Assembly (NCBI RefSeq): GCF_001486585.1
Contig: NZ_LN909046.1
Location: 1,240,001-1,304,000, forward strand
Source of the DNA: Paenibacillus senegalimassiliensis
GTDB lineage: Bacteria > Bacillota > Bacilli > Paenibacillales > Paenibacillaceae
Length of the DNA stretch: 64,000 nt
Direction of reading: 5' to 3'
Shown: positions 16,905-25,779 of the stretch, one piece after another
Layout of the letters: each line of letters begins with the position of its first letter
How positions within the stretch are numbered: the stretch's first letter is position 1
Program-made: the position numbers and the translations under genes
The notes under the pieces: model-generated
Database searches by the model: none
Seen by the model: the letters and a program-made list of their open reading frames with translations, nothing else
What the model was told of the DNA's origin: nothing

Positions 16905-17600
16905 ATGAAGATTACGTATTTGGGACATTCCTGCGTTCACGTGAATACCGGCAAATTCCAACTGATTATCGATCCGTTCCTTACGGGCAACCCCGAAGCC
17001 GGAGCCGCCGCGGACGATATTAAAGCGGATTTTATTCTGCTTACCCACGGGCATTCTGATCATGTTGGTGATGCCGAAAGTATCGCAAGGCGGAACAATG
17101 CTCCTATTCTTGCCATTGTCGAGTTGGCGGATTATTTGGCTGCGTCAGGCCTGGAGACAGTGGGCATGAACCTGGGCGGTTCCCGCGAATTCCCGTTCGG
17201 AAGAATCAAATGGGTACCTGCCCTGCACAGCACCTCTATCCATCAAGACGGCATCAATTTGTATATGGGGGTGGCTGCCGGAATTTTGCTTGAAATTAAC
17301 GACTTGGTTCTGTACCATGCCGGAGATACGGCTTTGTTCAGTGACATGAAGCTGGTAGGCCTGCGTCGCCCGGTAGACTTAGCTTTTCTCCCTATTGGCG
17401 ACCACTTCACGATGGGACCAGAGGATGCAGTAATGGCAGCCGAATGGATCGGAGCCAAGCATGTCGTTCCCGTGCATTACAACACCTTTGATGCCATTGC
17501 CCAAGATGGCAGCCAATTTGCAGAGAAGCTGTACCACCTAGGCATACAGGGCCATGCCTTGAAGCCGGGGGAACAGCTAGACACCGAAACCTGGAACTGA
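16905..17600 (+). CDS. ytkL: UPF0173 metal-dependent hydrolase (YtkL)
   Basis: A 231-residue metallo-beta-lactamase-fold protein. The zinc motif THGHSDH gives H48, H50, D52 and H53; further ligands are likely the Asp in HAGDTAL and the final His in PVHYNTF. The MKITYLGHSC start is typical of UPF0173. The ATG at 16905 is chosen because GAGGTG ends 6 bases before it; the GTG at 16896 overlaps that site. The natural substrate is unknown. It is flanked by a hairpin terminator and transcribed alone, from a probable TATAAT -10 near 16850. Confidence 0.9.
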   Translation: MKITYLGHSCVHVNTGKFQLIIDPFLTGNPEAGAAADDIKADFILLTHGHSDHVGDAESIARRNNAPILAIVELADYLAASGLETVGMNLGGSREFPFGRIKWVPALHSTSIHQDGINLYMGVAAGILLEINDLVLYHAGDTALFSDMKLVGLRRPVDLAFLPIGDHFTMGPEDAVMAAEWIGAKHVVPVHYNTFDAIAQDGSQFAEKLYHLGIQGHALKPGEQLDTETWN

Positions 17601-17631
17601 CTGACAATAACTCAAGCTTAATCACTCTCAT

Positions 17632-17690
17632 AACAACAAGCCTTCGGCCGTCATCTGATGTATTCAGATGGAGCCAAAGGCTTGTTTGCT
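17632..17690. terminator. Terminator between convergent ytkL and niaP
   Basis: AACAAGCCTT and AAGGCTTGTT form the outer stem, with an inner CATCTGA/TCAGATG hairpin. T-rich flanks occur on both strands. Confidence 0.75.
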
Positions 17691-17703
17691 GTAGGAATTG
17701 TAA

Positions 17704-18942
17704 TCAGTCGACTAACTCTTTCCCCTTCGTCTCGACTCCAAGGAAGAAGACAGCCACAGCACCCACGAGCACCGTAATAAAGAACATCCAGAAAATGCCG
17801 CCAATCGCTACTTGCCGAGCAACGAGCACTCCGACCAGATAAGGTGCGATAATGCCACCGATTCGGCCAAATGAAGCTGCAAGTCCAACTCCTGTGGACC
17901 GTACCTTCGTTGGGTACAGCTCCGGCGTATAGGCGTACATGCCGCCCCAGGCTCCCAAGTTAAAGAAGGACAGGCAGATTCCCGAAGCCAGCAGCATCCC
18001 TTCGGTATCCGCATTTCCGAACCAGGCGGCGCTTGCTGCTGTAAGCACAAGATAGAGCACGAGCACGAACTTCCGCCCGAATTTCTCGATGAAATAAGCT
18101 GCGGTAAAATAACCAGGAAGCTGCGCGAGCGTCATGATCAGTACATATTCAAAGCTCTTCACCAAGGTAAATCCTTTAATAATCATCACGGAAGGCAACC
18201 ATAGAAACATGCCGTAATAGGAAAAGACGACGGTGAACCAGAGAATCCACAACATGATGGTCGAACGCCGATACGGGCCTGTCCAGACAGAGCGGAAGCG
18301 CTCCATGAACGATAGGCCTTTCCCCTCTCCCCTGGCCGCTTGCTTCTTGAAGCGAGGTGGATCTTGTATCGATTTGCGCAGGTACAAGGCATACAATGCC
18401 GGTGTAGCCCCAATCAAGAAGGCGGCTTGCCAGCCGTAGCTTGGAATGACAAAATAGGAAATCAATGCGGCGGCAATCCAACCAGCCGCCCAGAAGCTCT
18501 CCAGCAAGACCACGGCTCTGCCACGCTCCTTGGCTGGCACGGATTCCGAGACCAGCGTCGAAGCGACAGGGAGTTCTCCTCCCAGGCCGAAGCCGGCAAT
18601 AAAGCGCAGCACGCACAACACGGCGAAGCCGGTAGCCACAGCCGATAGACCGCTAGCGATAGAGAAAATCAATAACGTCCAGAGCAGGACCGATTTGCGC
18701 CCGAATTTATCGGCCATATAGCCTGCAATCGCAGCTCCGAAGGCCATTCCGACCGAATTAATGGCTGTAAAGAAGCCGGTTTGCTGTGGAGTCAAGCTCC
18801 ACTCCACCGCCAAGGCGGCTGCAATGAATGAAATGATACCCACATCCATAGCGTCGAACATCCAGCTCAGTCCGGCGCTGAAGAGCAGCTTCCGCTGCTT
18901 GGGAGCCCGAGCAGTCATGCTGTTATTTTCACTGGCTTTCAA
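17704..18942 (-). CDS. niaP: MFS niacin transporter (NiaP-like)
   Basis: About 412 residues, 12 hydrophobic segments. Stretches such as AGLSWMFDAMDVGI, GLGGELPVASTLVSE, ESFWAAGWIAAALISYFVIP and FSYYGMFLWLPSVM are nearly identical to B. subtilis NiaP (YceI), the nicotinate/nicotinamide permease used for NAD salvage. The start is either the ATG at 18957 or, more likely, the TTG at 18942, which has GGGAGGA 7 bases upstream. It is the last gene of a four-gene minus-strand run (ABM protein, GNAT, VTT protein, NiaP) with gaps of 27-53 bases. No NiaR-type operator was recognised. Confidence 0.85.
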   Translation of the reverse strand: MKASENNSMTARAPKQRKLLFSAGLSWMFDAMDVGIISFIAAALAVEWSLTPQQTGFFTAINSVGMAFGAAIAGYMADKFGRKSVLLWTLLIFSIASGLSAVATGFAVLCVLRFIAGFGLGGELPVASTLVSESVPAKERGRAVVLLESFWAAGWIAAALISYFVIPSYGWQAAFLIGATPALYALYLRKSIQDPPRFKKQAARGEGKGLSFMERFRSVWTGPYRRSTIMLWILWFTVVFSYYGMFLWLPSVMIIKGFTLVKSFEYVLIMTLAQLPGYFTAAYFIEKFGRKFVLVLYLVLTAASAAWFGNADTEGMLLASGICLSFFNLGAWGGMYAYTPELYPTKVRSTGVGLAASFGRIGGIIAPYLVGVLVARQVAIGGIFWMFFITVLVGAVAVFFLGVETKGKELVD

Positions 18943-18981
18943 CTTAAATCCTCCCATTCAATCCAATTTCTCTTTATCTTG

Positions 18982-19584
18982 TCAAGCCTTGTGTTCTTTA
19001 TTCGTAATCGTCCGCTGTCTAAGGATAAAGATGACGCCAAGCGTCAGCAGGAACAAAGCGTAGGACAAGACCAACTTGCTCAAATTAACGCCGGGAAATA
19101 CGATCGGCGCACTGATTAACCCGAACAGCCAAATGCTGGATAGATTACCGACCATGTTGGACCATGCATAGGACCTGAGCTTGAGGCTTGAGATGGCCGA
19201 CATGAAGGAGATGATATTGTTCGGCATAATCGGAATCGTCCGCAGGAAGATGACCGCCCAAACACCATAACGGTCTAGTCCCTTCTGCCATTTCTCATAT
19301 TTCTTCAGCTTATGCATCCATTTGCGGTTGAACCAATCGGTGAACCAGTATCCACATAATAAATAAACGATCAAGCCAGCCGATGATCCAGCAATCCAAC
19401 TGGCCAGTAGCCCCTCTGCAATGCCAAGCAAGGAAATATGCAGCAGCACCAGGGTAGCAAAAGGAAAGAAGCCGAACAGGCCCTGAATGACCGCCAGTGG
19501 AATCGTTAATAGCAGAACTGAATAACCGCCTAGAGAAGTCGTTGCCAAAAACCAATCCGCGATTTGACTAACCCATTCATTCAA
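18982..19584 (-). CDS. TVP38/TMEM64 (VTT/DedA-like) membrane protein
   Basis: A 200-residue membrane protein with five or six hydrophobic segments and the VTT-domain pattern: the FGFFPFATLVLLHISLLG re-entrant-like loop, then GYWFTDWFNRKWMHKL..., and FLRTIPIMPNNIISFMSAIS with the conserved Arg. The family is related to DedA flippases and scramblases that move phospholipids or undecaprenyl phosphate, but the role of TVP38 proteins in Bacillales is unsettled. It lies between the GNAT and niaP genes and is probably cotranscribed with them. No functional link to niacin uptake is visible. Confidence 0.85.
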   Translation of the reverse strand: MNEWVSQIADWFLATTSLGGYSVLLLTIPLAVIQGLFGFFPFATLVLLHISLLGIAEGLLASWIAGSSAGLIVYLLCGYWFTDWFNRKWMHKLKKYEKWQKGLDRYGVWAVIFLRTIPIMPNNIISFMSAISSLKLRSYAWSNMVGNLSSIWLFGLISAPIVFPGVNLSKLVLSYALFLLTLGVIFILRQRTITNKEHKA

Positions 19585-19611
19585 AATATCCGTACTCCAT
19601 TCGCTTAAAGT

Positions 19612-20127
19612 CTATACTTCTACCCGTTTACCCAAAATGATGAGATCCCTCTCTACTCCGTCCAGGTTCGCTACCTGTGGCAGATTCCCCCAACGTTCGA
19701 AACCATGCTTGGCCAGTAAGCCAAGGCTGGGATCATTATGTCCAAATACAAATCCTAGCAGCGTCTTCACTCCGATGCGTGGGCAGGCTTCAAAGAGCCG
19801 ATTCATTAATATACTGCCGAGCCCCCTGCCACGCCAGGCTTCACTGATATAAATACTCACTTCCGCCGTAGCGGCATAAGCCGGACGTCCATAGAAGGAT
19901 TGCAGGCTAAGCCAGGCAATGACCCTGCCTTCCGAACGTAATACCCATAGGGGACGTGTGGTCGGTGAATGCTCGGCATACCACTTCAACCTATCATTCA
20001 CAGTTACCGGCTCCAAGTCAGCAGTGACGCTCCGGCTGGAAATGGTTTCGTTGTAGATATCCACAATAGCCGCCAAATCCTCCAAGTCAGCATCTTCAAT
20101 CGTATAGTCGAAATCAAACTTTGTCAT
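19612..20127 (-). CDS. GNAT N-acetyltransferase (phosphinothricin acetyltransferase-like)
   Basis: A 171-residue GNAT enzyme. Motif A with the acetyl-CoA pyrophosphate loop is seen as EAWRGRGLGSILM (R/Q-x-x-G-x-G/A) near residues 93-105. The N-terminal IVDIYNETISSRSVTADLEPVT and the LGFVFGHNDPSLGLLAKHGFERWG stretch follow the Pat/Bar/YncA group, which acetylates methionine sulfone, methionine sulfoximine or phosphinothricin. It is the second gene of the run leading to niaP. True substrate unknown. Confidence 0.88.
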   Translation of the reverse strand: MTKFDFDYTIEDADLEDLAAIVDIYNETISSRSVTADLEPVTVNDRLKWYAEHSPTTRPLWVLRSEGRVIAWLSLQSFYGRPAYAATAEVSIYISEAWRGRGLGSILMNRLFEACPRIGVKTLLGFVFGHNDPSLGLLAKHGFERWGNLPQVANLDGVERDLIILGKRVEV

Positions 20128-20180
20128 CTACTACCTGACCCTTCATTTAACGGAATATGTCATGCACCAACAATTCATCC

Positions 20181-20483
20181 CTACGGCAGTTCATGACGGA
20201 TTTGTACATAATGCTCAACCGTGGGGAAGGGATCGTAGAAATGATGCAGCAGAGCCTTCCATTCCTGATACTCCGCAGATTGCCGGAACCCAACCTCATG
20301 GGCTGAAATCGAATCCCACTTGACTAACAAGATATATTTGTTCTCCACCTCCACGCACTTTTGCAGTTCGTGATGGATATACCCGCTCATCCCGCTAATG
20401 ATCTTTGACGCCTGACGGAAGTTACTCTCGAACTCATTGATCATGCCGGGCTTTACCTGCAATTGGGCAACCTCAAGAATCAT
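20181..20483 (-). CDS. Antibiotic biosynthesis monooxygenase (ABM) domain protein
   Basis: A 100-residue dimeric alpha/beta-barrel ABM protein: [21 protein letters not shown], then [37 protein letters not shown], the standard order of strands and helices with the conserved His and Trp. ABM proteins include quinol monooxygenases (YgiN), heme monooxygenases and many without known activity. It lacks the Asn and His pattern of IsdG. The ATG at 20483 has GGGAGGAG upstream. It is the first gene of the minus-strand run to niaP. Confidence 0.85.
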   Translation of the reverse strand: MILEVAQLQVKPGMINEFESNFRQASKIISGMSGYIHHELQKCVEVENKYILLVKWDSISAHEVGFRQSAEYQEWKALLHHFYDPFPTVEHYVQIRHELP

Positions 20484-20561
20484 TCTCTCCTCCCCTTTCT
20501 GTTCAACTGATTATAGCATGGACCTCGGGCTTTATGAATCCAAAAACTGCCGCAAAAGGAC

Positions 20562-20611
20562 AAGAAAAAGCGCGGGCCAAGAGATGTGCTTCCCCTTTAG
20601 CCTGCGCTTTC
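20562..20611 (-). terminator. Terminator after the ABC transporter operon
   Basis: On the minus strand AAAGCGCAGGCT and GGCCCGCGCTT pair imperfectly and are followed by TTTTTCTTG. Confidence 0.7.
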
Positions 20612-20622
20612 CTATTTGCTTA

Positions 20623-21420
20623 TTATCCGCCCAGCACAACGCGGTCATCGGCCAGCTTCCGGCCGCTGATACGCTCGAACTCACCAAGCAATTGCTCCAT
20701 GGTTAAGTCGTGCTTGCGCGTCGCATCTACATCCAGGATGATGCGCCCTCCATCCATCATGATCAAGCGGTTGCCGAGACGAATCGCCTGCTCCATATTA
20801 TGGGTGACCATCAAGGTTGTCAGATGTAATTCATTGACGATATCCTGGGTCAGCTTCGTCACCAACTCCGCCCGAGCCGGGTCCAATGCCGCAGTATGCT
20901 CATCAAGCAGCAGAATCTGAGGCTGCGTAAATGTAGCCATCAGCAGGCTAAGCGCCTGACGTTCTCCGCCGGACAAGCTGCCAACCTTGGCCCGTAGCCT
21001 GTTCTCCAGCCCAATGCCAAGTCTGCCGAGTTCCTCCTGGAACAAGGTCCGTCGCTTGGGGGAGACGCCAATGCGTAGTGACCGCCGCTTACCACGAGAA
21101 TAAGCCATTGCCAAATTCTCTTCAATCGTCATATGCGGAGCCGTTCCAGCCATGGGGTCCTGGAATACGCGGCCAATCCAGCGGCTGCGTTGATGCTCCG
21201 GGAGATGACCGATATCTTCTCCCCCGATTCGCACCTCTCCGGCATCAGGTTTGATTACACCGGAAATCATGTTCATCAGCGTCGACTTGCCAGCTCCATT
21301 ACTCCCGATGACCGTGACGAAATCGCCTGGCTCCAGATGCAGATTCACATTGATCAGAGCAATTTTCTCATCCGGTGTACCGGGGTGAAACAGCTTGGAT
21401 ACGCGAGATAGCTGCAGCAT
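20623..21420 (-). CDS. ABC transporter ATP-binding protein (TrpZ-like)
   Basis: A 265-residue ABC ATPase with Walker A GSNGAGKST near 39, Q-loop GRVFQDP, signature LSGGERQAL, Walker B ILLLDEHTAALDP and the H-switch MVTHNM. The last gene of a substrate-binding protein-permease-ATPase operon; its ATG overlaps the permease stop (TAATG). The three-gene set belongs to the PF04392/PF02653 type represented by TrpXYZ in streptococci, thought to import tryptophan or other aromatic compounds. The substrate here is not determined, and no T-box was found in the leader. Confidence 0.9.
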   Translation of the reverse strand: MLQLSRVSKLFHPGTPDEKIALINVNLHLEPGDFVTVIGSNGAGKSTLMNMISGVIKPDAGEVRIGGEDIGHLPEHQRSRWIGRVFQDPMAGTAPHMTIEENLAMAYSRGKRRSLRIGVSPKRRTLFQEELGRLGIGLENRLRAKVGSLSGGERQALSLLMATFTQPQILLLDEHTAALDPARAELVTKLTQDIVNELHLTTLMVTHNMEQAIRLGNRLIMMDGGRIILDVDATRKHDLTMEQLLGEFERISGRKLADDRVVLGG

Positions 21421-22337
21421 TACAGTCCACCTCCCGCGGTTTGGCGCTCGGCGGCTATTTGAGCAATCTCATCGGCACGGCGCTGAGCCTGCTTCTTCTG
21501 CTTCCAGGAACGCTGCAGGGTAGGCAACACCAGTGCAACGATGACGATGACCGCTGTAATAAGCTTCAAATCGGTTTGCTCCAACCATTCCACGCGCAGG
21601 GCCATGGCAACGACCAGGCGGTACACAATGGAGCCAAGAACGGCAGCCAGGGTAGCCCAGAATACCGTGCGTGCCCCGAAGATGGCTTCCCCGATAATAA
21701 CGGAAGCCAGTCCGATAACGATCATGCCGATACCCGAGGAGATATCTGCAAAGCCGGACTGCTGTGCGATTAACGCCCCGGACAAAGCGACAAGCCCGTT
21801 GGAGAGGCTAAGTCCAATAATAATCGTAAAGTCGGTATTTGCTCCAAAGCTGCGAATCATCCGCTTGTTATCTCCTGTGGCTCGCAAAGCCAGGCCCCAC
21901 TCCGTGCGGAAGAACAAGTCCAGCAGCAGCTTGATAGCGATGACCACAAAGGGCATGAACAAGAGTGGAGACAGCGAACTGAACAAAGTCGTTTCTCCCA
22001 GCAAAGCCACATTTGGCTTGCCCATAATACGCATATTAATAGAATACAGGGCAATCATCATCAATATCCCGGATAACAGGCCATTGATACGTCCCTTGGT
22101 ATGAATCATCCCGGTTATGCTTCCCGCAACCAGTCCGCCGCAAAAAGCCGCAGCCGTAGCGATCCAGGGGGAGAATCCCCCGGTAATCATCACTGCGGCG
22201 ATTGCTCCACCAGTTGTAAAGCTGCCATCTACCGTCAGATCCGGGAAATCCAGAATCCGAAACGTAATGTAGACGCCAAGCGCCATTAGCGCATACAGCA
22301 GGCCGGATTCCAAAGCTCCGAGCAGCGAGTTTATCAT
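21420..22337 (-). CDS. ABC transporter permease (TrpY-like)
   Basis: A 305-residue permease of the branched-chain/sugar type (BPD_transp_2), with about nine hydrophobic segments. Its N-terminus MINSLLGALESGLLYALMALGVYITFRILDFPDLTVDGSF is the classic signature of the TrpY/YtrF-like group. The start is the ATG at 22337, with GGAGGAGG upstream; the longer frame to 22409 overlaps the upstream gene's coding end and is not used. It sits 34 bases after the binding-protein gene and overlaps the ATPase gene by one base. Confidence 0.9.
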   Translation of the reverse strand: MINSLLGALESGLLYALMALGVYITFRILDFPDLTVDGSFTTGGAIAAVMITGGFSPWIATAAAFCGGLVAGSITGMIHTKGRINGLLSGILMMIALYSINMRIMGKPNVALLGETTLFSSLSPLLFMPFVVIAIKLLLDLFFRTEWGLALRATGDNKRMIRSFGANTDFTIIIGLSLSNGLVALSGALIAQQSGFADISSGIGMIVIGLASVIIGEAIFGARTVFWATLAAVLGSIVYRLVVAMALRVEWLEQTDLKLITAVIVIVALVLPTLQRSWKQKKQAQRRADEIAQIAAERQTAGGGL

Positions 22338-22371
22338 GATAGTTCCTCCTCCAGATGTGGAGATTTTCTGT

Positions 22372-23439
22372 CTATTCGAGTATGTTATTTTCCTTATCGA
22401 TGACTTCATCCTTCATGGCGTCAGTCACTTCAATACCTTGCTCAGCCGCAGCCTTGAGGTTCAGAATCAGATCAAGCTTATCCGGAACCGTCACTTTCAA
22501 ATCGCCGACCTTTTTGCCATTCTTCAAGACCTCTACAGCCATTTCTCCCACTTGATAGCCATGATCGTAGTATTTGAAGCCTACGGTAGCAAAGGCCCCG
22601 TGCTCTACCGTATCACGATCACTGGAGAAGAACGGCAAGTCATTATTATTAGCCACCTGAATGACCGTGCTGACCGCTTCAACCACGGTATTATCCAGCG
22701 TGATATAGAGTGCGTCTACGCGTCCTACTAGGGATTCAGCCGCCTGCTTCACTTCTGACGTATTCGTAACAGAAGCCTTCACCAGCTTGATCCCATGAGC
22801 TTCCAATGCTTTCTCCGCATGGTTAGCCATAATTACCGCATTTGGCTCCCCTTGATTGAGCACCAGGCCTACCGACTTCACGTCTGTAAAGTGTGTTGCG
22901 ATGAAATCCATCAGCTTCACAATTGCCTCAGGGTTTGTGTCGGAGGCACCAGAAATATTGCCACCTGGTTGATCCAGATTATTAACCAGCTTCGCATCTA
23001 ACGGGTCCGTAACAGCCGCGAACAAAATCGGCGAGTTCTTGACCTGCTGTGCAACTGCTTGTGCCGGAGGTGTTGCGATTGCAAGCACCAAATCATACGA
23101 TTCGCCAGCAATCTTCTGGGCAATGGTCGTATTGTTTGTCGCATCTCCCTGCGCATTGTTGTAATCAAGCTTCAGGTTCTCGCCCTCCACGATGCCTGCG
23201 TCCTTCAATGCCGCCAGGAAGCCTTCACGAGTGGCATCCAGCGAAGGATGCTCCACAATTTGCGAGATAGCAATTTTGTAGGAGTCCTTGGCCGCATTTG
23301 TGCCTTCTTCCGAGCCGCTTTGCTCCTGCCCGGTATTTCCGGCATTAGCACTTCCGGAATTAGTATTATTGCTGCCACAACCTACAATGCTTACCACCAT
23401 TAACGATAAGAGTACAAGCCATCCCAATTTCTTCTTCAT
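22372..23439 (-). CDS. ABC transporter substrate-binding lipoprotein (TrpX-like)
   Basis: A 355-residue lipoprotein. Signal peptide MKKKLGWLVLLSLMVVSIVG precedes the lipobox Cys21, then a Ser/Gly/Asn-rich linker to about 50. The ABC_sub_bind fold follows (YKIAISQIVEHPSLDATREGFLAAL; LVLAIATPPAQAVAQ; ILFAAVTDPL). It captures the substrate outside the membrane for the permease and ATPase encoded directly downstream. Relatives bind tryptophan, tyrosine or phenylalanine. Expressed from a TTGACG-17-TAATAT promoter with a leader of about 140 bases. Confidence 0.92.
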   Translation of the reverse strand: MKKKLGWLVLLSLMVVSIVGCGSNNTNSGSANAGNTGQEQSGSEEGTNAAKDSYKIAISQIVEHPSLDATREGFLAALKDAGIVEGENLKLDYNNAQGDATNNTTIAQKIAGESYDLVLAIATPPAQAVAQQVKNSPILFAAVTDPLDAKLVNNLDQPGGNISGASDTNPEAIVKLMDFIATHFTDVKSVGLVLNQGEPNAVIMANHAEKALEAHGIKLVKASVTNTSEVKQAAESLVGRVDALYITLDNTVVEAVSTVIQVANNNDLPFFSSDRDTVEHGAFATVGFKYYDHGYQVGEMAVEVLKNGKKVGDLKVTVPDKLDLILNLKAAAEQGIEVTDAMKDEVIDKENNILE

Positions 23440-23585
23440 CTCTGTTCCCCTTCTCTCTTCTTAAAATTAGTGCCCCCGCTTGGTTTAAGCTGTAAAGCTA
23501 GATCCGATTAACGCTTTCATAGATAAAAGTAATAAAGCATAAATGGGCACGCGTTCGCTTCGCGCGGACGGGAAGTATTATTCCT

Positions 23586-23614
23586 ATATTAAATGGTGGT
23601 CAATTATCCGTCAA
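23586..23614 (-). promoter_or_regulatory. Promoter of the TrpXYZ-like operon
   Basis: On the minus strand TTGACG (23609-23614), a 17-base spacer and TAATAT (23586-23591). The leader to the start codon contains a GC-rich GCGCGAAGCGAACGCG stem but no T-box or known riboswitch core. Confidence 0.7.
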
Positions 23615-23619
23615 TAACA

Positions 23620-23642
23620 AAAGAAACCCGCCTATGCGGGTT
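23620..23642 (-). terminator. Terminator after the YfcE-like gene
   Basis: AACCCGC/GCGGGTT with loop ATAG, followed on the minus strand by TCTTTTG. Confidence 0.8.
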
Positions 23643-23682
23643 CCCTACTAAAAATAATTCCAGCGCACATGATGCGAGCGGC

Positions 23683-24186
23683 TCACTTGCCACTGAAATA
23701 AATATGCCTGGCCTGAAGGCCTTGTTCGGTCAAGTCGATCAGACCAAAGCTATACTTGGCCTCACGCCGCTTATCTGTTGGCGAACCGGGGTTGAACCAG
23801 AGCACGCCTCCACTCTCGCTCAAGTGCGGTTGGTGAGAATGACCAAACAGTACAGCATTGACCGGTTGGCCAGCAAAGGTCCGCTGCGCGTTCTCTCTAG
23901 CTCCGTAGCCCCCGCCAGGCAGATGACCGTGGGTTAAGCCAATTCGGTACCCGCCCAGTTCCAGAATCTTGTGGTTGCCGAAGCGTCTGACAATTTCCGC
24001 TGGATCGTTATTGCCCGCCACCCCGTCCACCGGGGCCAATGCTTTAAGCTGTTCCCATACCTCAAGGGTGACCCAATCCCCAAGATGCAGAATTAAATCA
24101 CAGGTCTTGAAGCTTTGAAGCAGCTTGGGCGGAAGCCCCGCCCCACGGCGTGGCATATGGGTATCCGAAACTACACCTATACGCAT
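23683..24186 (-). CDS. YfcE/MJ0936-type metallophosphodiesterase
   Basis: A 167-residue calcineurin-like phosphoesterase with all metal motifs: DTH near 8-10, GDW, GNND, THGH and GHSHQP, the usual binuclear-metal set. Length matches the YfcE family of small phosphodiesterases that hydrolyse phosphodiesters such as bis-pNPP in vitro; the physiological substrate is unknown. The start is the ATG at 24186, with GGAGGT upstream. It lies 30 bases after the coiled-coil gene and is probably cotranscribed with it. Confidence 0.9.
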   Translation of the reverse strand: MRIGVVSDTHMPRRGAGLPPKLLQSFKTCDLILHLGDWVTLEVWEQLKALAPVDGVAGNNDPAEIVRRFGNHKILELGGYRIGLTHGHLPGGGYGARENAQRTFAGQPVNAVLFGHSHQPHLSESGGVLWFNPGSPTDKRREAKYSFGLIDLTEQGLQARHIYFSGK

Positions 24187-24216
24187 GCCTATACCTCCAT
24201 CCTGATCAGTCCACAA

Positions 24217-25146
24217 TTAGCGATAAATCTCCACCGTTTGCACATACTTCCGGTTCACTTGAGCCCATTCGGACTCCAGCTTGCGCTGCGTCGTTTCCAG
24301 TTCCTGTACCACCTGTCTTACCGCCGTATGGTTAGCTTGAACCTGAGTCAGCAAATCGTGAATTTGTCCCTGTACCAGCCAGTCAACAATGAGTCCATCA
24401 AAGAAATAGTCGGAAAATTTAAGCATTCCGGAAATAACCATTCCCTCAGGCAAGGTTGATCCAACATCGCTAAGCTCCCGTTCGAAGCGCTTCAGACTGT
24501 GCTGAGCTACATTGATGTTATGCATCGCCTCATCGATATGACCATGCTTGATATGTGTGGACAACATTCCTCCACCAAGCATATCGTAAGTGCCCCAGTT
24601 CTTGGCCGAATGCAGGCTATCCTCCGCTGAACTCAAATCATGCTGTACAGACTGACCGGCATGCAGCGCTTCCCGGACCTCTTTCAATTGCACGGTTAGA
24701 ACGGCCTCGTATTCGGCCAATTCCCGAAGCTCTGTATCTTGCTCCAGAATCTGCTTCTCCTTGGCCTGAAATACACGCTGGTAATCATTTTTCCAGCCGC
24801 TGATCTGCAGCAATTTCTGCTCTAGCCCGGATATCTGCTCCTCCATATGACGAACAGCCGCAGCGGCCGTGTCAAACTTCACCTTCACCTCAAGCACTTC
24901 GCGTTGCTCTCGGTCCAGTTTCTCTGCTTTATTACCCAATAAGGTAGCCAGTAAATTGGATAAAGACATCGAGGACAGTCTCTGAACATCCTCCTCCTCG
25001 GAGGATAATCTACGCTGCCAGCGATCGCGATCCGCCAGTAGGACAGTGAGCTCTTCTCTAAGCGCCTTTAGCTGACCTTCCCATTTCTCCTGACTCCGGC
25101 CCTGTTCCTTAATCTCTGCCAGCCGTACATTCAAATCCTCAAACAT
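24217..25146 (-). CDS. Coiled-coil protein of unknown function
   Basis: A 309-residue hydrophilic protein dominated by heptad-rich helices: residues 1-60, 75-165 and 265-305 look coiled-coil. The central segment (about 170-260) contains GTYDMLGGGMLSTHIKHGHIDEAM and a short non-charged stretch, so there is probably a small globular middle. No membrane segment or signal. Proteins of this shape occur next to small phosphoesterases in Bacillales, but I do not recognise a named family. The ATG at 25146 has AAGGGGG ahead. First gene of a pair with the YfcE-like gene. Confidence 0.7.
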   Translation of the reverse strand: MFEDLNVRLAEIKEQGRSQEKWEGQLKALREELTVLLADRDRWQRRLSSEEEDVQRLSSMSLSNLLATLLGNKAEKLDREQREVLEVKVKFDTAAAAVRHMEEQISGLEQKLLQISGWKNDYQRVFQAKEKQILEQDTELRELAEYEAVLTVQLKEVREALHAGQSVQHDLSSAEDSLHSAKNWGTYDMLGGGMLSTHIKHGHIDEAMHNINVAQHSLKRFERELSDVGSTLPEGMVISGMLKFSDYFFDGLIVDWLVQGQIHDLLTQVQANHTAVRQVVQELETTQRKLESEWAQVNRKYVQTVEIYR

Positions 25147-25277
25147 TCCGTTTCCCCCTTATACTGTACCGATGTAGGTCTTCGGTAAACAATAACTAAG
25201 ATGTATTACGGAATGAAAAGCCCGGAGTTTCAAGGCCTGCGGGTGATATGCTATATACCTTCCCGTCTGAATGATAG

Positions 25278-25676
25278 CTAACGGGTGGTGAACATGCTTT
25301 TAACTAGGGAGAGACCACTGAGCATGCCAAAGAAAAATAATTGCGGGTCTTGAATGAGTTGATAGTAGCCAACGATGTAAATTTGCTTCACATAAATCGT
25401 AATAATCGGGTAAATCACTAATAAAAAGCTGGGGATAAATACAAAGGCCAGTAAGGGTCTGTGGAATTTCCTGCGATTAGGTACTCCGTTCAGACAGCTT
25501 AAATACAGACCAAATACAAAAGCATAAACGATTTCCCCAATCAGGGCGTAATCTATTCGATAAAAGGTTTGCGTTTTTTGCTCCATCATGCCGAGAAACT
25601 TGCCTCCATAATACAGCAGCACCAGCGCTCCAAGCATCCAGACAAAGTAATAAAAATAACCCTTCGAACTCTTCAT
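25278..25676 (-). CDS. Four-helix membrane protein, unknown function
   Basis: A 132-residue protein with about four hydrophobic segments (FVWMLGALVLLYYGG; YALIGEIVYAFVFGLYLSC; LLAFVFIPSFLLVIYPIITIYV; FFFGMLSGLSLVKS). No conserved enzymatic motif. The start is set at the ATG 25676, with GGGAGAG 8 bases upstream; longer readings start before the ribosome site. It has its own spacing from both neighbours and is probably a small integral membrane protein found in Paenibacillus-like genomes. Confidence 0.65.
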   Translation of the reverse strand: MKSSKGYFYYFVWMLGALVLLYYGGKFLGMMEQKTQTFYRIDYALIGEIVYAFVFGLYLSCLNGVPNRRKFHRPLLAFVFIPSFLLVIYPIITIYVKQIYIVGYYQLIQDPQLFFFGMLSGLSLVKSMFTTR

Positions 25677-25779
25677 GCATTCAACTCTCCCGTTCATGTA
25701 TGTAGACTGAGACACTTCATTTTACCACGAAATGCACAGGAACCAGCCTAAATCTCTATTCTGATACTTGTATCGTTAC

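Noticed and set aside
23440-23580. T-box or other riboswitch in the TrpXYZ-like leader
   Set aside because: No T-box core (such as GGGTGGTACCGCG) or other recognised aptamer was found on the transcribed strand.
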